DNA from: Myrica gale
Lineage: Eukaryota > Streptophyta > Magnoliopsida > Fagales > Myricaceae
Length of the DNA stretch: 64,000 nt
Reading direction: 5' to 3'
Assembly: GCA_963930655.1 (NCBI GenBank)
Contig: OZ005604.1
Location: forward strand, 17,618,001 to 17,682,000
The position numbers and the translations under genes were made by a program. Positions within the stretch are counted from its first letter, which is position 1; each line of letters starts with the position of its first letter. Under the pieces are notes generated by a model. The model made no database searches, was not told the DNA's origin, and worked only from the letters and a program-made list of their open reading frames with translations. This document shows positions 60,201 to 64,000 of this stretch, piece by piece.

Positions 60201-61915
60201 ATAACGTTTTGTTCCTCGCACTCTCAAATCCACTTTCTCTGCAAAACCAACCGACCCTCATGGTGAACTTCTTGTTCGGTGAGAAACCCTAATCAGAAGA
60301 TATAAACGTGGAGAAGAGACCCATCATTAAATGATCAGTCCACTTCTCTCCCTCGCATCACAAGAAGTTTTCATTGCTCTTTAATGGCAGTACATTTCTG
60401 CCAACATCAACCTCTTCAACCTGACAAGCAGTTTCCTTCCGTGCATCAGCAATGTAGAAAACAGTACTAAACATACATTGAAAAGTCATGAGTCTACCTC
60501 CTTATAGTCCAAAATCGAATAAAAAGCATCAGCATCCAACATTTTACCAAGAGCGACGCCGTCTCTCTCTCCAGCCTCAAAGTTTTCTGTTCAACATATT
60601 CGTGACCTCCAACAACATCCATCCATCACTCCCTCAAATTTTCTATAAAACATCAAGACGGAAAAAAAACCCTAAAGTCCAGAAACGATCCTAGTCCATA
60701 CACCTTTGGTCAGAAAAGACTAACAATAAGCTGGAAAATATCAAAGTCCAGACAATGACATGACAAACAGAAGAGAGTCAAATCTTGACATATCTACCAA
60801 GCCATCCAATACCCTTCTAGCCTCCAGATAAACAAAAAAATCCTTACGCGTGGACTGATTAACCTCAAATAATTCGTCTGGACTTAGCTTTTCCACGAAA
60901 GGTTGTACAACACAAGGAACTCTCTCCCTCCGATAGATAATGAACTTTTGCTCTACGATGTAATCTCTTAGGAAGCAGTTAAGTATCAATAATAATGTTT
61001 GAGGAACGTTAAAAAGAGGATAAAATCAGGAAAAGAGAATTTTTACCGCCAGACTCTGACGAAGAAACTGTTAGCGCTTTAAGCTGGCACTCGACCCTTG
61101 AAAAGAAAAGCATGGCCTCTCTGAAGGGTTTAGAGAGTTCTTGCTCGTACTTGGTGAGCATCTCACAATAGGCCTCCATGAACTGGTCCAGTCCAGGGTC
61201 TTCGCCAACACAATCTGTTCCTGACCTACCACCCCTGGCAACCTCAGAATTAACACAGGCGTCCTCTAACCTAGCCACCACTTCAGGAGGCGCCCCGACC
61301 TACGATCAGTAGTGCTCATGTAAGATCAGAATTACAAGGCCATGCAAACAAATAGAAGATTTGAAAAACGAGGAAAAAAAAGGGTCATCTGGCTTTCGCA
61401 GTGATATCATAATGGAGATGTATTTCACTGGAGAGAGAGAGGGTGAGAAAGGGACAGTTGACAGTTTTTGAAGAACATGAAATGATTATTCCTTCATGGA
61501 CCACAAAAACTTCTACCAACTATAACGAAAATAGGGAAAAAAACTGAGAATTCAACGGGCTCCATGAACTGGACCACTGATTCTGAGAGAGAATGGGGGA
61601 GAGAGAGATGTGCGCGTTTCATTGCGAAAGATTATTGTCAGAATTTCCCTGGCAGTTTAAATTCATCACCTTTTGACAGTTGACATAAGCCGCCAAGAGG
61701 CGAGGGAAGAGAGGATGAGCCATAATCCTAGCCCTCAAACAACTCATGTTGTTGGTCCCCATGCGGTTGCCAATATCTTCCTCGGGCATCAACGCAGAGG
61801 CTCTTTGGCCATAGGAATCATCGCTAAAATGTAGAGGAAGATACTGCTTCTTATTTGCCTCTCCACCCGAATTCATTAGAGGCATCATTATATTGTCGTC
61901 TTCAAAGCTCATCAT
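57234..61915 (-). CDS. STM: Class I KNOX homeobox factor, STM-like
   Basis: Four exons join to 309 residues: 61915-61670, 61299-61047, 57994-57768, 57437-57234. KNOX1 spans about 61-100 ([20 protein letters not shown], then [10 protein letters not shown]) and KNOX2 about 115-155 ([20 protein letters not shown]). ELK starts near residue 191 ([20 protein letters not shown]). A TALE homeodomain (about 212-274) has the PYP loop at 239-241 and helix 3 [13 protein letters not shown]. The tail ([25 protein letters not shown]) is like SHOOT MERISTEMLESS. Class I KNOX proteins pair with BELL partners and keep meristem cells undifferentiated. The N-terminus before KNOX1 is about 60 residues, much shorter than in Arabidopsis STM and without its His/Gln and Met runs, so it may be a paralog. 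The family-typical long intron (57995-61046) precedes the ELK exon; another splits the homeodomain right after the PYP loop. Confidence 0.93.
58537..58708. mobile_element. GC-rich Mutator-type foldback MITE in the KNOX intron
   Basis: A 172-bp near-perfect palindrome: left GGGAAATGCTGGGCATCCCG, right reading inward GGGGAATGCTGGGCATCCCG. The arms continue through CCCGCCAGCATCCCGCTGGC to a short centre near 58625. It is flanked by a perfect 9-bp duplication, TTATGAAAT, at 58528-58536 and 58709-58717. It lies in the 3 kb intron of the STM-like gene. Confidence 0.9.
59254..59445. repeat. 96-bp tandem duplication in the KNOX intron
   Basis: Two copies (59254-59349, 59350-59445) start GATTGACGTGTTTAAA and contain GAGTTATTCTTCA and GAAATGATATACACATGCAT. 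They differ at roughly ten sites. Confidence 0.8.
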
Positions 61916-62600
61916 ACAAGAGGTACCACTACTTCTTACTCCTTCCTTAGTCTCTCTCTCTGTCTTTCTTCTCTCCCTAGAAACCCAAATTCATTTCTTT
62001 CAGTTTGTCACACACTTGTTTATAAAGACTATTGTCTCCCAAAAGTGTACTCGCGGTTTTGAAGCGAAACTTTCAGTCTTTTTACAGAAAATCCTAAGAG
62101 CGCAGATTGTAGTCAGTCAGAAATCAAGGGTTTTATTTCTTTCCTTCTTGGCTGGTCTGTAAAAGGTAGATTCAGACTCTCTTGGAATTGGGTATTTGCT
62201 CTTCTTCCTGTGCACAAACAATACCCTCTCTCAGTACCTCTAACTCTATCTCTCTGTATATCACGTATAGCTAGGGAGAGAGCGAGAGAGTGGGAGTTGG
62301 AAGTGCACAGAAGGTTGCACTCGGGGTTAACGTGCGCTTCTGCAAGTTCTGCTGAAGTCTGAGACCCTTTCCTTCCCGATGAAAGCCAACTCTTATCACC
62401 TCCTCGTTTATTGCACTGCCACTGATCAACTTTACTATTATTACTGGCTACTCGGACATAGAGAGAGGGAGATGCACAATACTGATGCCTACGGAGAGGA
62501 TCGCAGGGATAATCAGCCACTGGGATTGATTGGAAGTAAATATATTGGACTTGTGCCTGTTGCTCGGTGGTGTTGGCCTTGGTGATCGACGATAATCAAT
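61916..62600 (-). promoter_or_regulatory. Leader and promoter of the STM-like gene
   Basis: Upstream of the ATG at 61915 on the - strand. GA/CT-rich runs at 61950-61975 and 62271-62292 resemble the GAGA-type tracts often seen in KNOX promoters and leaders. A 135-codon - strand open frame (62113-62520) may overlap the leader but has no recognised domain. The transcription start was not located. Confidence 0.45.
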
Positions 62601-64000
62601 CTCAACCGTCCGTTTCTGCTGACTGACGGTAATCTTTAAATCTCACGCCCTCTATCTACCGATCCATTTAATATTCCCTTGTGACTTGGGCCTGTCCCCT
62701 CTCGTGTTTCACTCTTGGGAGTGTAACCGGCCTTTCTAGGGCAAAACAACAAAGGAAAAAGTAAAAACACATAAATACGACACCATTTGTTTCGTTGTAT
62801 ACTTGCAAACGACATCGTCTCTTCTCTTCTTCGTCTTCCAAAATAGTTCTCAACTCTCGGGGTCAAATCAAAAACGCCAAGAAAGAAAAAAGAAAAAAAA
62901 AAGGTCTAATTAAGAGGGAGAAAAAGTAGGTTGGGGGAACTGAGAGAGGAAAAGTGAAAGCTGGATAAAAAGTTGGTGGGACACTCCGAATGTCTCTTCC
63001 TCGAGTCTTCTTCAGCCTTTTACTCTTGACCATTAATTGCCACGCTTTTGTGCAGCTGGAATTTGTTTTCGTTCTTCGCTTGTGCAGCTGGAATTGTTTA
63101 AAATCATAATTCATAAAAAATTTTTTCTAAGGTCATAATTCATAAATATAATGGACACTTTTGGTCTTCTAAAGACACAACACGTTAATTTTTGTGATTG
63201 TTCACTCATGGAGTCATGGGTTATATATGAGAGGCTTTCGTGAACTTAGCTTGCATTTTGCCCAACGCAACAGCCAAAAAGAGTAACTTCTGGCAAATTA
63301 TAGCACACAAGAAGAAGATCTCAAAGAGACTTCTGATTCGTTTTACTGATTAATCGTATTCGACGGAAAATGCATACAAACTAAACTTTAGCTGATGAAT
63401 TGGAGCGTGCGGAGAAAGAAAGAATCTCATTCTAGCTGAATGAATTCTTTTGTAAAGACTGATTTTCGAATAAGTCCAATTAAAATGAGAGGATTCTTTT
63501 TCACACATTTAACAATCTAGAGTTATCCACGTCATTACAAAGAGTATTATAATTTATATGATCAGTCTTTCATAAAATAACGTCAATAGTTATGAATTAT
63601 CATATATTTGTGGAAGAAAATCTTCAATATCATATATTGGACTCATTCGAAAATTATAACCTATTTAGAAGGAATCATTACCTATTCTCAGCATCTCTAG
63701 GCCATATTGTACCCGCGCTTGTGCTTGTTTCATATCAATTACCTACGTCTTCGTCCGGTAGTATAGGAAGGTTAGTTCACTAGCTTTCGATCAGCAAGGT
63801 CATAGGTTTCGTGAATTCTTCAGGTACATAAAAGGATTAAATCTTTTTCTCGGCTACATTGCCCAGTAAATGTGGTGAGATAGTCATGATGGCAGAGACT
63901 CCTGAGGGGTTGGTTAAAATAATACATATGATAGGGTTTGTGGTTAAACTCCTCTTGCATCAATTCGTCCTTAAGCATTTCTATTGTCAAAAGTAATCTG
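62601..64000. other. Upstream/intergenic, no gene seen
   Basis: AT-rich with a purine-rich stretch near 62875-62960. Short open frames on both strands have no recognised domain. It may include distal KNOX promoter. Confidence 0.45.

Noticed and set aside
62113-62520. 135-codon - strand open frame upstream of the KNOX gene
   Set aside because: It overlaps the likely leader/promoter and has no recognisable domain; it could be a long upstream frame but nothing supports translation.

Overview
The window is eukaryotic nuclear DNA from a flowering plant, almost certainly a eudicot. It is AT-rich and intron-rich, and its protein products are typical of land plants: a CLE peptide, a class I KNOX factor, an EBS-type BAH-PHD reader, a plastid FAD protein and a PP2A B' subunit. 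It also carries a fragment of plastid ycf1 and many plant-type transposons. The sequence alone does not identify the species.

Layout. 1-4.3 kb: a CLE signalling-peptide gene (+), with a Mutator-type MITE and a GC-rich foldback nearby. 5.1-6.8 kb: a broken LINE. 7.2-10.1 kb: a non-autonomous long-TIR Mutator-like element with a hAT element nested in it. 10.9-12.1 kb: a hAT element with a transposase remnant, 32 bp before an exon of a small host membrane-protein gene (12.1-13.5 kb, +, 5' part not found). 14.2-23.3 kb (-): an 18-exon gene for a lycopene cyclase-like FAD protein. It is head-to-head with a plastid-type cupin (DUF861) gene (+, CDS 24.95-25.39 kb), so the two probably share a short promoter. 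28.0-33.3 kb (-): a PP2A B' (B56) subunit with one 3.6 kb coding intron that holds plastid ycf1 DNA. 36.9-42.7 kb (-): an EBS-like gene whose PHD finger is split by a 3.9 kb intron carrying a LINE. 43.0-43.6 kb: a long-TIR element 271 bp upstream of the EBS start codon. 45.2-52.8 kb: an old, broken Ty1/copia element containing a 3.5 kb LTR-like insertion (probable solo LTR) and a Mutator-type MITE. 53.4-57.0 kb: tandem duplications, a Harbinger-like MITE and another hAT element. 57.2-61.9 kb (-): an STM-like class I KNOX homeobox gene, with its leader and promoter to about 62.5 kb. The last 1.5 kb shows no gene.

The genes are independent plant loci, not an operon. CLE, KNOX and EBS act in meristem and flowering control; the cyclase-like and cupin proteins look plastid-targeted. 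I found no obviously new biological system. The most notable features are a set of non-autonomous Mutator-type elements with clean 9-bp target duplications, nested insertions, and a 48-bp-period minisatellite inside the LTR-like insertion. Exon boundaries were read by hand from GT-AG sites, frame and family knowledge, and have no transcript support.
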